Made by a program: the position numbers and the translations under genes
The notes under the pieces: model-generated
The model's input: the letters and a program-made list of their open reading frames with translations, nothing else
What the model was told of the DNA's origin: nothing
Databases searched by the model: none
Assembly: GCA_030040455.1 (NCBI GenBank)
Contig: JASHTR010000162.1
Location: forward strand, 1-17,560
DNA from: Terriglobia bacterium
GTDB lineage: Bacteria; Acidobacteriota; Terriglobia; UBA7540
Length of the DNA stretch: 17,560 bases
Direction: 5' to 3'
Part shown: piece after piece, positions 7,755 through 16,420 of the stretch
Layout: every line of letters starts with the position of its first letter
Numbering within the stretch: position 1 is the stretch's first letter

Positions 7755-8633
7755 ATGCTGAAGATCGAAAGAATTCTTTGTCCGGTGGACTTTTCAGAGT
7801 TTTCGACGAATGGCTTTGAGTACGCCGTGTCATTTGCCACGCGATACAAGGCCAAGCTTTATGTTCAGCACGTCATCGAGCCCGTGACGGCGTTGTTCAC
7901 GTATGAGAACCTTCCCGGGTGGAGGGAGGTCTACGCCGAATTCCGCGGGGCGGCTGAGGAGGCCCTTCAAAAATTAATCGCTTCTAGAGTTTCTCAGCAA
8001 GTTCAGCCTCAGACGGTGGTACATGTTGGTGACCCGGCCGACTTGATCCTGAAGTTTGCCCGCAAAGATGGAGTGGACCTGATCGTGATGGGATCACACG
8101 GCCGGCGTGGCTTGGATCGGCTCCTAACCGGCTCGGTGACCGCGCGCGTCTGGCGGAAAGCGCACTGCCCTGTCCTCGCTGTTCGGAAGCCAGCCCATGA
8201 CTTTATCAGCCCGGAGCCACGCGATGGACCCGAGATCAGGAAAGTCCTCCTTGCCTCTGATTTTTCGGACCATGCATCTCGCGCGCTGGCCTATGCGCTC
8301 TCTTTAGCCACGGAGCACCACGCCGAGTTAACTCTTCTGCATGTGTTGGAGGCAATTCCTCGCGGAAAGGAGCTTGAATGCGAGACCGCACGGCTGGTCC
8401 GCGAGCTCGAAGCGCCTCTCCCAAGGGACGCCCGGAACGGGTGTACGATCAAGAGCATCGTACGGCTGGGCAAGCCGTATTGGGAAATTATTCAGCTTGC
8501 AACGGAATTTCAGACCGATTTGATCGTCATGGGAGTGCGAGGCCGCGGAGCATTAGACATGACGGTGTTCGGATCCACCACACAACGTGTTCTGCAATTG
8601 GGCCCTTGTCCTGTGTTATCGGTGCCTATTTAA
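7755..8633 (+). CDS. Universal stress protein, two tandem UspA domains
   Basis: This 292-aa cytosolic protein consists of two UspA domains, about residues 1-147 and 160-292. Each starts with the family strand (ILCPVDFSEFS and VLLASDFSDHA). Each ends with an ATP-binding loop of the form G-x2-G-x9-G-S/T: GSHGRRGLDRLLTGS from residue 113 and GVRGRGALDMTVFGS from residue 260. Both domains therefore look ATP-binding competent. Proteins of this type are often induced by hypoxia, starvation or membrane stress. ATG 7755 has a purine-rich GGAAAAGAG upstream. It lies 93 bases after glgP and 70 before glgX, so the three are probably co-transcribed. Its exact target cannot be read from sequence. Confidence 0.95.
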   Translation: MLKIERILCPVDFSEFSTNGFEYAVSFATRYKAKLYVQHVIEPVTALFTYENLPGWREVYAEFRGAAEEALQKLIASRVSQQVQPQTVVHVGDPADLILKFARKDGVDLIVMGSHGRRGLDRLLTGSVTARVWRKAHCPVLAVRKPAHDFISPEPRDGPEIRKVLLASDFSDHASRALAYALSLATEHHAELTLLHVLEAIPRGKELECETARLVRELEAPLPRDARNGCTIKSIVRLGKPYWEIIQLATEFQTDLIVMGVRGRGALDMTVFGSTTQRVLQLGPCPVLSVPI

Positions 8634-8703
8634 GCGCGGATGAGGTGAGACGCGGCCGATCGCAAGTCTGAAGAAGTCCGATTACCGTTTTCGGCGAGAG
8701 ACC

Positions 8704-10806
8704 ATGGGAAAGATCAATCCTTGGACAGCCACTCATGGATCACCGAATCCGCTGGGTGTGACATGGATCGAAGCGGAGCAAGCTTATAACTTCGCGCTCT
8801 TTTCTGTTCATGCGACAGGCGTGACGCTGCTTCTCTACTCAGATAAAGATCTGCTTTACCCGGTCTATGAACAAACGCTCGACTATCTGACCCATCGATC
8901 AGGCGGGATCTGGCACATCCGAGTTCCGGCCTCGACAGTTCGTCAAGCCTGCTACTACGCTTATCGTGTCGAGGGTCCATTCGCACCCGAAGAGGGACAG
9001 CGCTTCGATTCCGACAAGATTCTCATGGACCCTTACGCGAAGTCTGTGTACTTCCCGCCGGAATTTAATCGTCAGGCATCGATTGGGCCGGGATCGAATG
9101 CCGGGAAAACGCCGCTGGGCTTGGTTGAGCCGCCCGGGAATGATTTCGATTGGGGCACCGACCGGCGCCCAGTTCATAGCTATGACACGGTTATCTACGA
9201 ACTTCATGTTAGAGGCTTCACGCGCCGCTTGAATTCAGGGGTCGATGCAGATAAGCGCGGAACGTACGCCGGCCTGACCCAGAAAATTTCTCACCTCCAG
9301 GATCTCGGCATCACGGCAGTAGAGCTGATGCCAGTCTTCCAGTTCGACCCCCAAGAGGACGGCTATTGGGGTTACATGCCTTTGAACTTCTTTGCCCCAC
9401 ATAACGAATACGCGCTCGGCCGGACGGAAGACCAACAGATCGATGAGTTCCGATCGATGGTGAAGGCATTCCATGCGGCGGGCATCGAGGTGATTCTAGA
9501 CGTTGTGTATAACCACACGGCTGAAGGTAGCGAACTCGGACCGACGTATAGCTTCAAAGGGCTTGGCAACAGCACGTATTATCTGCTCGCGCCGGACCGC
9601 GCTCACTATCGCAACGACGCAGGCACTGGCAACACCCTCAATTGCGCCAACCCTATCGTGCGGAAGATGATTCTCGACAGCATGCGGTATTGGGTCACCG
9701 AGATGCACGTGGATGGCTTCCGCTTTGATTTGGCTTCGGTTTTCACCCGGAATGACGATGGATCGCTGAACCTGAAAGACCCGCCCATCCTCTTTGAAAT
9801 CAACGCTGACCCGGCGTTTGCGGGCATCCGGCTGATTGCCGAGGCGTGGGATGTCTCGACGTATGAGCTCGGGAGCAACTTTCCCGGTTTCTTCTGGCAT
9901 CAGTGGAACGGGCAGTTTCGGGACGACGTGCGTTCGTTCGTCAAGGGAGACGAAGGCAAAGTCGGCGCTCTCATGGCCCGGCTGTACGGCAGCGATGACC
10001 TGTTCCCGGACACTCTGCCCAATGTCTTCCATCCGTATCAAAGCCTGAATTACGTGACCTCTCATGACGGCTTCTGTCTATACGATTTGGTGGCATACAA
10101 CCAGAAGCACAACGAGACCAATGGAAACAACAACACCGACGGAACTGACTATAACTTGAACTGGAACTGCGGTTGGGAAGGGGACTTGGGAGCTCCACCC
10201 GAGGTGATCGAGCTTCGGCAGAGGCAAATCAAGAATTTCTGCTCGATTCTTTTCCTCTCCAACGGAACCCCGATGTTTTGCGCGGGCGATGAATTCATGC
10301 GCACACAGGGCGGGAACAACAATCCCTACAATCAGGATAACGAAACGAGCTGGGTCGACTGGGACCTGCTCCAGAAAAATCAAAGTATGTACCGTTTCTT
10401 CAAGAAGATGATTGCCTTTCGCAAAGCCCATCCAAGCCTGGGGCGCAGCCGGTTCTGGCGAGACGACGTCCGCTGGTACGGAACGGATGGCCCGCCCGAC
10501 CTCAGCCTGCAATCCCACGCGCTTGCCTTCCACCTGCATGGTGCTTCGGAGAGCGATCAGGATATCTACGTCATGATAAACGCTTATTGGCATGACCTCA
10601 CGTTCACCCTTCAGGAAGGCGACCCCGACGACTGGAAGCGTGTTGTGGATACCAGCTTGCCCTCTCCCGATGATTTCAGCGATCCTCTGACGCCAATTTC
10701 CTCGCTCAGTTATCTTGTGAAAGCCCGCTCGGTAGTGGCATTCCTGCGCCAATTAGCAAAACCTTCTCCTGACGGAAACTCATCTAACGAACCTTCGATC
10801 ATTTAG
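8704..10806 (+). CDS. glgX: Glycogen debranching enzyme (isoamylase type, GH13)
   Basis: This 700-aa enzyme hydrolyses alpha-1,6 branch points of glycogen or of phosphorylase limit dextrin. An N-terminal CBM48-like domain (GVTWIEAEQAYNFALFSVHA) is followed by the GH13 barrel. The four GH13 regions are intact: DVVYNH (266-271), GFRFDLA with nucleophile D342, EAWD with acid/base E380, and SHD with D455. The segments YELHVRGFT, NGTPMFCAGDEF and NNPYNQDNETSWVDWD are typical of GlgX. ATG 8704 follows GGCGAGAG. It works with the phosphorylase two genes upstream, and no biosynthetic glg gene is present in the window. Confidence 0.95.
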   Translation: MGKINPWTATHGSPNPLGVTWIEAEQAYNFALFSVHATGVTLLLYSDKDLLYPVYEQTLDYLTHRSGGIWHIRVPASTVRQACYYAYRVEGPFAPEEGQRFDSDKILMDPYAKSVYFPPEFNRQASIGPGSNAGKTPLGLVEPPGNDFDWGTDRRPVHSYDTVIYELHVRGFTRRLNSGVDADKRGTYAGLTQKISHLQDLGITAVELMPVFQFDPQEDGYWGYMPLNFFAPHNEYALGRTEDQQIDEFRSMVKAFHAAGIEVILDVVYNHTAEGSELGPTYSFKGLGNSTYYLLAPDRAHYRNDAGTGNTLNCANPIVRKMILDSMRYWVTEMHVDGFRFDLASVFTRNDDGSLNLKDPPILFEINADPAFAGIRLIAEAWDVSTYELGSNFPGFFWHQWNGQFRDDVRSFVKGDEGKVGALMARLYGSDDLFPDTLPNVFHPYQSLNYVTSHDGFCLYDLVAYNQKHNETNGNNNTDGTDYNLNWNCGWEGDLGAPPEVIELRQRQIKNFCSILFLSNGTPMFCAGDEFMRTQGGNNNPYNQDNETSWVDWDLLQKNQSMYRFFKKMIAFRKAHPSLGRSRFWRDDVRWYGTDGPPDLSLQSHALAFHLHGASESDQDIYVMINAYWHDLTFTLQEGDPDDWKRVVDTSLPSPDDFSDPLTPISSLSYLVKARSVVAFLRQLAKPSPDGNSSNEPSII

Positions 10807-10865
10807 CTGATTTGCCGTCCTATCCTCGCCCAGGGAATGCGTTCTGTACTCGGGGCGCGATCAGG

Positions 10866-10881
10866 TGTGATTGCCGTCACA
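10866..10881 (+). promoter_or_regulatory. CRP/FNR-family operator, TGTGAttgccgTCACA
   Basis: This is a perfect TGTGA-N6-TCACA palindrome in the 125-base gap between glgX and the GltD-like gene. A weak -10-like TAACCT (10904-10909) starts 22 bases after it, which would place the operator centre near -42. The gene start at 10932 lies 51 bases beyond the site. It matches all ten arm positions of the CRP-type consensus, making it the best single site in the left and middle of the window. Whether CRP, an FNR-like or an HcpR-like protein binds cannot be told from the site alone. Confidence 0.7.
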
Positions 10882-10931
10882 GCAGCCGGGCCTTTCGAGA
10901 GAGTAACCTGAGAGCCTAGGATGCTTTGGCA

Positions 10932-12563
10932 ATGAGCAATCTCACTGCGGATATCACTCCCACTATTGACCTGACACAAGAATTGGGTGCCGGCCCGCAA
11001 CGTTGGCGGCGGCCACTATATGCCGATTTAATGCCTCCGTGCAACGACGCCTGCCCTGCAGGTGAAAACGTCCAAGGGTGGTTGGCCTTGGCGCAGGCAG
11101 AAGACTTTCGTGCGGCTTGGGAGTTGCTCATGCGGGACAATCCCATGCCTAGCGTGCACGGTCGGGTTTGTTATCACCCTTGCGAGACGGCTTGCAACCG
11201 TGCCGAACTGGATGGCGCTGTCAGCATTCATGCCGTGGAGCGTTTCTTAGGCGACCTCGCGGCTTCTAAGGGTTGGACTGTTCCAATGGCTGCTCTGCCG
11301 TCCGGCAAGCGTGTACTGGTCATTGGAGCAGGTCCGAGCGGCCTTTCGGCAGCCTATCATCTTGCCCGGCTAGGCCACACGGTTGAAATTCATGAGGCTG
11401 GTCCGCTGCCGGGTGGCATGCTCCATTTTGGAATTCCTTCCTACCGCCTGCCGCGCCAGGTTTTGATGCAAGAGATCAGTCGTATTGAAGCGGCCGGAGT
11501 TCGGATCGTCCCTGACCACAAAGTCGAGGACGTGCTCGCCGAAAAGGATGCAGGCCGTTTCGACGCGGTCTTTGTCGCGATAGGCGCCGATCTGGGTAAA
11601 CGGGTGGAGATTCCGGCGCGTGACGCGACGAAGGTTCTCGACGCCATCACGCTGCTGCACCAGGTTGAGACGGGAGAAGCTCCGTTGCTCGGGCGACGGG
11701 TGGTGGTCTATGGTGGCGGCAATACGGCCATGGACGCTGCGAGGACTTTACGGCGCCTGGGCGCCAACGAGCCGCTCATCATTTACCGGCGCGATCGCGC
11801 GCACATGCCTGCTCACGCTTTCGAGCTGGAGGAGGCTCTGGCGGAGGGCGTGAAGGTCAAGTGGCTGTCGACGATCAAGATGATCTCGGGCGAAGACCTA
11901 ACGGTTGAGACGATGCGTCTCAATGCCGACGGGCGGCCTGAACCGACCGGTCAACTCGAGACGCTCGAAGCGGACGCGGTCGTCCTGGCGCTCGGCCAGG
12001 AAACTGACAGTGGGTTTCTGGGGAAAGTTCCCGGCATCGAGTTCGGGGCAGATGGGACGGTGATCGTCGGACCAAACATGATGACAGGGTATCCGGGCAT
12101 CTTCGCCGGAGGCGACATGACACCAAGCCAGCGCACCGTGACCACGGCGGTGGGGCATGGCAAGAAGGCATCGCGTTTTATCGACGCATGGCTTCACGGC
12201 ACAAACTACCATAAACCACAGCGTCCGCCTGTCGTGTCCTTTTCCATGCTGGCGCTACCGATTTACACCGATGCCTTCCCTTCGCTCGAGCGCCAGCGCC
12301 CACCTGAAGAACGAGTGCAGAGTTTTGCGGAGGTCGTTGCCAGCCTGAGTGAGGCCGAGGCACTGCACGAAGCCCGCCGGTGCTTCTCCTGTGGGAACTG
12401 CTTTGAGTGTGACAACTGCTACGCGGCTTGCCCCGAGCGCGCGATCGTTAAGCTGGGCGCGGGGCAGCGTTACCGGATTGATCTCTCGCGCTGTACCGGA
12501 TGCACGGTCTGCGTCGAGCAATGTCCCTGTCATGCGATGGAGATGGTGAAAGAGCCCGTGTAA
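10932..12563 (+). CDS. GltD-like FAD/NAD(P)-dependent oxidoreductase with C-terminal 4Fe-4S domain
   Basis: This 543-aa flavoprotein moves electrons between NAD(P)H and iron-sulfur clusters. The N-terminal domain has the glutamate-synthase/dihydropyrimidine-dehydrogenase cysteine pattern (C37, C41, then CYHPCETAC). The FAD site is GAGPSG (132-137) followed by the PGGML.FGIPSYRLP block. The NAD(P)H site is GGGNTA (261-266), and FAGGDM follows. An added C-terminal part carries a Cys-rich motif (C484, 487, 490, 493, 496, 500) and a ferredoxin motif (C521, 524, 527, 531). Plain GltD is about 470 aa and lacks these. With nifJ next and no gltB in the window, it is probably a ferredoxin:NAD(P) partner of pyruvate oxidation rather than a glutamate synthase subunit. 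ATG 10932 is preferred over TTG 10926 because TAGGAT lies ten bases upstream. Confidence 0.88.
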   Translation: MSNLTADITPTIDLTQELGAGPQRWRRPLYADLMPPCNDACPAGENVQGWLALAQAEDFRAAWELLMRDNPMPSVHGRVCYHPCETACNRAELDGAVSIHAVERFLGDLAASKGWTVPMAALPSGKRVLVIGAGPSGLSAAYHLARLGHTVEIHEAGPLPGGMLHFGIPSYRLPRQVLMQEISRIEAAGVRIVPDHKVEDVLAEKDAGRFDAVFVAIGADLGKRVEIPARDATKVLDAITLLHQVETGEAPLLGRRVVVYGGGNTAMDAARTLRRLGANEPLIIYRRDRAHMPAHAFELEEALAEGVKVKWLSTIKMISGEDLTVETMRLNADGRPEPTGQLETLEADAVVLALGQETDSGFLGKVPGIEFGADGTVIVGPNMMTGYPGIFAGGDMTPSQRTVTTAVGHGKKASRFIDAWLHGTNYHKPQRPPVVSFSMLALPIYTDAFPSLERQRPPEERVQSFAEVVASLSEAEALHEARRCFSCGNCFECDNCYAACPERAIVKLGAGQRYRIDLSRCTGCTVCVEQCPCHAMEMVKEPV

Positions 12564-12614
12564 TTTTGGATTTCCGATTTTAGATTAAAAGCGGAATTTC
12601 GATCCTCGTCCCGT
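12564..12614. other. AT-rich intergenic stretch
   Basis: The bases after the GltD-like stop are clearly richer in A and T than the surrounding genes and contain imperfect GATTT-type repeats (GGATTTCCGATTTTAGATT). Such stretches occur in intergenic DNA of several environmental phyla. It may hold a promoter for nifJ, but no convincing -35/-10 pair is visible. Confidence 0.4.
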
Positions 12615-12666
12615 TCCCTCACCGCTGGCTCTCTCCCGCTTGCGGGAGAGAGCCAGCGGTGAGGGA
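12615..12666. repeat. Perfect 25-bp inverted repeat (long hairpin) before nifJ
   Basis: Two perfectly complementary 25-base arms (12615-12639 and 12642-12666) are separated by TT. The arms start TCCCTCACCGCTGGC and have CTCTCCCGC at the tip. The right arm ends 34 bases before the nifJ ATG. No T-run follows on either side, so it is a poor intrinsic terminator. It resembles the dispersed intergenic palindromes with a CTCTCCCG-CGGGAGAG core seen in many bacterial genomes, and could be a REP- or MITE-like element. It could also separate expression of nifJ from the upstream gene. Confidence 0.85.
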
Positions 12667-12700
12667 GAAGTTGCAACAGATCTGGGACAAGAGAAGAATC

Positions 12701-15700
12701 ATGGCAACCAAAACGACCATGGACGGCAACACCGCGGTGGCCCACATTGCCTACCGCGTGAATGAGGTCTGCGCAATCTACCCGATTACGCCCTCCTCGA
12801 CGATGGCAGAACTCGCAGATGAATGGGCGGCAGCAGGAGTTCGCAACATTTGGGGAAATGTTCCCGCCGTCATTGAGATGCAAAGCGAAGGCGGAGCGGC
12901 GGGAGCGGTGCATGGAGCGCTTCAATCGGGAGCGCTTACGACCACGTTTACCGCCTCTCAGGGGCTGCTTCTGATGCTGCCCAACATGCTGAAGATCGCT
13001 GGCGAACTTACGCCCACGGTTTTCCACGTTGCGGCCCGGTCCGTTGCAACGTCTGCCCTTTCGATTTTCGGCGATCATTCCGATGTCATGGCCGTGCGGA
13101 GCGCCGGTTTTGCCATGCTGGCCTCTGGCTCGGTCCAGGAAGCCCATGACTTCGCATTGATTGCCCAAGAGGCCACGCTGGAATCGCGCGTGCCGTTCCT
13201 GCACTTCTTTGACGGTTTTCGCACCTCCCATGAGCTCAATACACTTTATCTGCTTTCCGACGATGTGATGAGCAGCATGATCCGCGAAGATTTGGTCCGC
13301 GCGCATCGGGATCGCGCGCTCAACCCGGAACACCCCTTTATTCGCGGCACGGCGCACAATCCCGATACCTTCTTTCAGGCGCGGGAAGCAGTCAACCCTT
13401 ATTATGCGAAGGTGCCGGCGATTGTCGAGCGGGTTTTGTTGCGTTTCGCTGATCTTACGGGGCGCGCCTATCGCCTCTACGAATACGAGGGCGCCGAAGA
13501 CGCCGAACGGGTGATCATTGTGATGGGTTCAGGCGCAGAAACGGCGCGCGAGACGGCAAAGGTACTCTGTGCTCGCGGTGAAAAGGTCGGCGTTATCCAG
13601 GTGCGGCTCTACCGGCCATTCTCGGCTGAGCGTTTTGTGGCTGCTCTCCCTGCCTCGGTACGAGCCATCGCCGTGCTCGACCGGACGAAGGAGCCGGGGG
13701 CAACCGGCGAGCCTTTGTATCTGGACGTGGTCGCCGCGCTGGCCCAGGTCGTTGCCCAAGGCACTCTGGCCGTGAATCCCCCAGTGGTTGGCGGGCGGTA
13801 TGGACTATCTTCGAAGGACTTCAATCCGAGCATGGCGAAAGCGGTTTTCGACGAGTTAAGTGAGCCGGACCCGGGCCACGGCTTCACCGTGGGTATCACA
13901 GACGACGTGAGCGGCACCAGCCTAGTTCGTGACCCGAGTTTCAGCATCGAGTCGGACCGAGTTACCAGAGCAGTATTTTACGGGCTCGGTGCCGATGGCA
14001 CCGTCAGTGCAAATAAGAACAGCGCCAAAATCATTGCCGAAGACGCAGGCCTGTATGCCCAGGGGTATTTTGTTTACGACTCCCACAAGTCCGGCGCGCA
14101 GACGGTTTCCCATCTGCGTTTCGGGCCGGAGCCGATCCGCGCGCCTTACCTGATTGAATCCGCCAGTTTCGTTGCGTGCCACCGCTTCGAACTCCTGCTG
14201 CGGCAGGACCTGTTGCAGCTCGTGGCGCCTGGCGGCGTGGTGCTGCTCAATAGCCGGTACGGGCCGAATGAGGTCTGGGAGAAGCTACCACGGCTCGTCC
14301 AACAACAACTCATCCGCAAGCACCTCCGCCTGTTCGTCATTGACGCCTCAGCAGTGGCTCGGGAAGTCAGCCTCGGAACGCGCATCAACACTGTCCTGCA
14401 GACATGCTTTTTTGCCATCTCCGGCGTCTTGCCGCGTGAGGAAGCGATTAGCCACATCAAGGAGTCTATTCGCAAGACGTATGCCCGAAAGGGTGAAGCA
14501 GTGGTGCAGAAGAATTTCGCGGCCGTCGATGGGACGCTTGCGCGCCTGCACGAAGTGCGTGTGCCCGGCGCCGTGACAAGCTCTGCTGGGCTTCCACCGC
14601 TCGTTCCAGAGACCGCTCCCGAATTCGTTCGCAACGTGACGGCTCGAATGATGGCGGGGCAGGGTGATGAAATCCCCGTCAGCCTGCTGCCTGCCGATGG
14701 CACGTTTCCTAGTGGAACCTGCGCTTATGAAAAGCGCAACATTGCGGACTTTGTTCCAGCTTGGCGCCCGGATCTCTGCATTCAATGCGGGCAATGCAGT
14801 TTCGTGTGTCCCCACAGCGTTATCCGTGCCTGCTACTTTCACGAAGACCGTCTCAGCAGCGCTCCTCCGACCTTCAAGTCAGCCCCGGTCAATGCGCGCG
14901 GTTTTCCGGAAGTGCGCTTCACATTGCAGTTCTATGTGGAGGACTGCACCGGTTGCGCACTCTGCGTGGAAGCGTGCCCAGCCGCCAGCCCCAGCGACGC
15001 TGGCGTTAAGGCCATCAACATGATCGAGAAAGGCGGCAACCTTATTGAGGCTGAAAGACAGAACATTCGTTTCTTCGAGACGCTGCCCGTCAATGACCGT
15101 TCCCGCGTCGACTTTGCCAATGTGCGCGGCGTGCAGTACCTGGAGCCGCTGTTCGAGTTCTCTGGGGCTTGCGCTGGCTGCGGGGAGACGCCTTACCTGA
15201 AACTGCTCTCGCAACTATTTGGGGACCGGCTGCAGATTGCCAATGCCACAGGCTGCTCGTCCATTTATGGCGGCAATTTGCCAGTGACGCCTTGGACAAA
15301 GAATCACGAAGGCCGGGGGCCGGCGTGGTCAAACTCGCTGTTCGAGGATAACGCCGAATTTGGATTGGGCTTTCGCCTCGCCGCTGACCATCAATTGGAG
15401 TTGGCGAGAAAATTACTGAAGCAGCTCGCGCCCAGGGTGGGGGAAAAACTCGCGGCAGAGATCCTTCAGGCGCCTCAACTCCAGGAGTCCGAGATTCGCG
15501 CCCTGCGTGCGCGCGTCTGGGAACTCAAGCAAAGGCTTGCGCAGTTTGACGACGGACCGGGTCGTAACCTGGTTGCCGTCGCGGACCACCTGGTGCGGCG
15601 GAGCGTTTGGATTGTTGGCGGAGACGGTTGGGCGTACGACATTGGCTATGGCGGTCTTGATCATGTGCTTGCCAGCGGGCGCAATGTGAACGCGCTGGTT

Positions 15701-16288
15701 CTCGACACCGAGGTCTATTCGAACACCGGTGGTCAGGCTTCTAAGGCCACGCCGCTTGGCGCCGTGGCAAAGTTTGCGGCCGCCGGGAAGCGCATGGCGC
15801 GGAAGGATCTTGCCTTGCAGGCCATTGCCTATGGCAATGTCTACGTCGCTCAGGTGGCGATGGGAGCTAATCCACAGCAGACGCTACTCGCTTTCCGCGA
15901 AGCTGAGGCCTACGACGGACCGTCGTTAATTCTGGCTTATTGCCAGTGCATCGCGCACGGTATCGACATGCGGTTTGGCATGAAACAGCAGCAACTCGCT
16001 GTGGCCAGCGGGCACTGGCCGCTGTTCCGCTACAATCCGGCGATGAGGGGCATCGGCGAAACCCCGTTTCGCCTTGATTCCCCGCAACCAACCATCCCAT
16101 TGAAGGACTACGCCTACAATGAGATTCGCTATACCGCTCTCGCAGGGACAAATCCTGCTGAGGCTGAGGCGTTGCTTCGCATGGCGCAGGCTGTGGTCAC
16201 AGAGAAATACCGCCAATACGAAGACCTCGCCGGGCGCCCGGGAACGCGTTTCCATCCTCCCGCCGAGAAACTAGGCCAAAAGGCTTAG
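12701..16288 (+). CDS. nifJ: Pyruvate:ferredoxin (flavodoxin) oxidoreductase, single chain
   Basis: This 1195-aa enzyme interconverts pyruvate plus CoA with acetyl-CoA, CO2 and reduced ferredoxin or flavodoxin. The N-terminal domain has YPITPSS (27-33) and the EGGAAGAVHGAL block. A CoA-binding domain and the domain with FGLGADGTVSANKNS-like sequence (YGLGADGTVSANKNSAK) follow. Two 4Fe-4S motifs are at C693/696/699/703 and C749/752/755/759. The proximal cluster and thiamine domain start at CAGC (C824, C827), with GDG at 974-976 and the metal-binding SNTGGQ around N1008. Length and domain order match complete NifJ. ATG 12701 is chosen for the family start (MATKTTMDGNTAVAHIAYR); the ribosome site (AGAGAAG) is modest. 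The oxygen-sensitive chemistry implies anaerobic or microaerobic use. Confidence 0.97.
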   Translation: MATKTTMDGNTAVAHIAYRVNEVCAIYPITPSSTMAELADEWAAAGVRNIWGNVPAVIEMQSEGGAAGAVHGALQSGALTTTFTASQGLLLMLPNMLKIAGELTPTVFHVAARSVATSALSIFGDHSDVMAVRSAGFAMLASGSVQEAHDFALIAQEATLESRVPFLHFFDGFRTSHELNTLYLLSDDVMSSMIREDLVRAHRDRALNPEHPFIRGTAHNPDTFFQAREAVNPYYAKVPAIVERVLLRFADLTGRAYRLYEYEGAEDAERVIIVMGSGAETARETAKVLCARGEKVGVIQVRLYRPFSAERFVAALPASVRAIAVLDRTKEPGATGEPLYLDVVAALAQVVAQGTLAVNPPVVGGRYGLSSKDFNPSMAKAVFDELSEPDPGHGFTVGITDDVSGTSLVRDPSFSIESDRVTRAVFYGLGADGTVSANKNSAKIIAEDAGLYAQGYFVYDSHKSGAQTVSHLRFGPEPIRAPYLIESASFVACHRFELLLRQDLLQLVAPGGVVLLNSRYGPNEVWEKLPRLVQQQLIRKHLRLFVIDASAVAREVSLGTRINTVLQTCFFAISGVLPREEAISHIKESIRKTYARKGEAVVQKNFAAVDGTLARLHEVRVPGAVTSSAGLPPLVPETAPEFVRNVTARMMAGQGDEIPVSLLPADGTFPSGTCAYEKRNIADFVPAWRPDLCIQCGQCSFVCPHSVIRACYFHEDRLSSAPPTFKSAPVNARGFPEVRFTLQFYVEDCTGCALCVEACPAASPSDAGVKAINMIEKGGNLIEAERQNIRFFETLPVNDRSRVDFANVRGVQYLEPLFEFSGACAGCGETPYLKLLSQLFGDRLQIANATGCSSIYGGNLPVTPWTKNHEGRGPAWSNSLFEDNAEFGLGFRLAADHQLELARKLLKQLAPRVGEKLAAEILQAPQLQESEIRALRARVWELKQRLAQFDDGPGRNLVAVADHLVRRSVWIVGGDGWAYDIGYGGLDHVLASGRNVNALVLDTEVYSNTGGQASKATPLGAVAKFAAAGKRMARKDLALQAIAYGNVYVAQVAMGANPQQTLLAFREAEAYDGPSLILAYCQCIAHGIDMRFGMKQQQLAVASGHWPLFRYNPAMRGIGETPFRLDSPQPTIPLKDYAYNEIRYTALAGTNPAEAEALLRMAQAVVTEKYRQYEDLAGRPGTRFHPPAEKLGQKA

Positions 16289-16382
16289 CCGCGAACGCCG
16301 CTGCGGTGAGCATTAGGCCGAGGTCGACCTTTCCATCGCCTCATCCCATGCGCTACGGCGCACTTTAATCCGCGTTTTCCCA

Positions 16383-16398
16383 TGTGACTACCATCACA
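16383..16398 (+). promoter_or_regulatory. CRP/FNR-family operator A, TGTGActaccaTCACA
   Basis: This is a perfect TGTGA-N6-TCACA palindrome about 95 bases after the nifJ stop. Its centre is 22 bp upstream of the centre of operator B, roughly two helical turns, so two dimers could bind on nearly the same face. The stretch 16289-16382 before it holds no gene that I can support. Confidence 0.7.
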
Positions 16399-16404
16399 TC
16401 GGCG

Positions 16405-16420
16405 AGTGACCGCCGTCACT
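16405..16420 (+). promoter_or_regulatory. CRP/FNR-family operator B, AGTGAccgccgTCACT
   Basis: This is a perfect palindrome of the same architecture, with outer bases A/T instead of T/A. A -10-like GTTAAT (16442-16447, 4 of 6 to TATAAT) starts 21 bases after it. That puts the operator centre at about -41.5 relative to a start near 16454, the class II activator geometry. The spacing equals that seen at the 4972 site. Confidence 0.65.

Noticed and set aside
12530..13357. Long minus-strand frame across the nifJ start
   Set aside because: It is antisense to well-supported NifJ and spans the hairpin. It shows no family motif and is a typical GC-rich shadow frame.
16321..16330. 10-bp palindrome AGGTCGACCT after nifJ
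   Set aside because: It is short, lacks a loop and T-run, and has no partner site, so chance is the simplest explanation.
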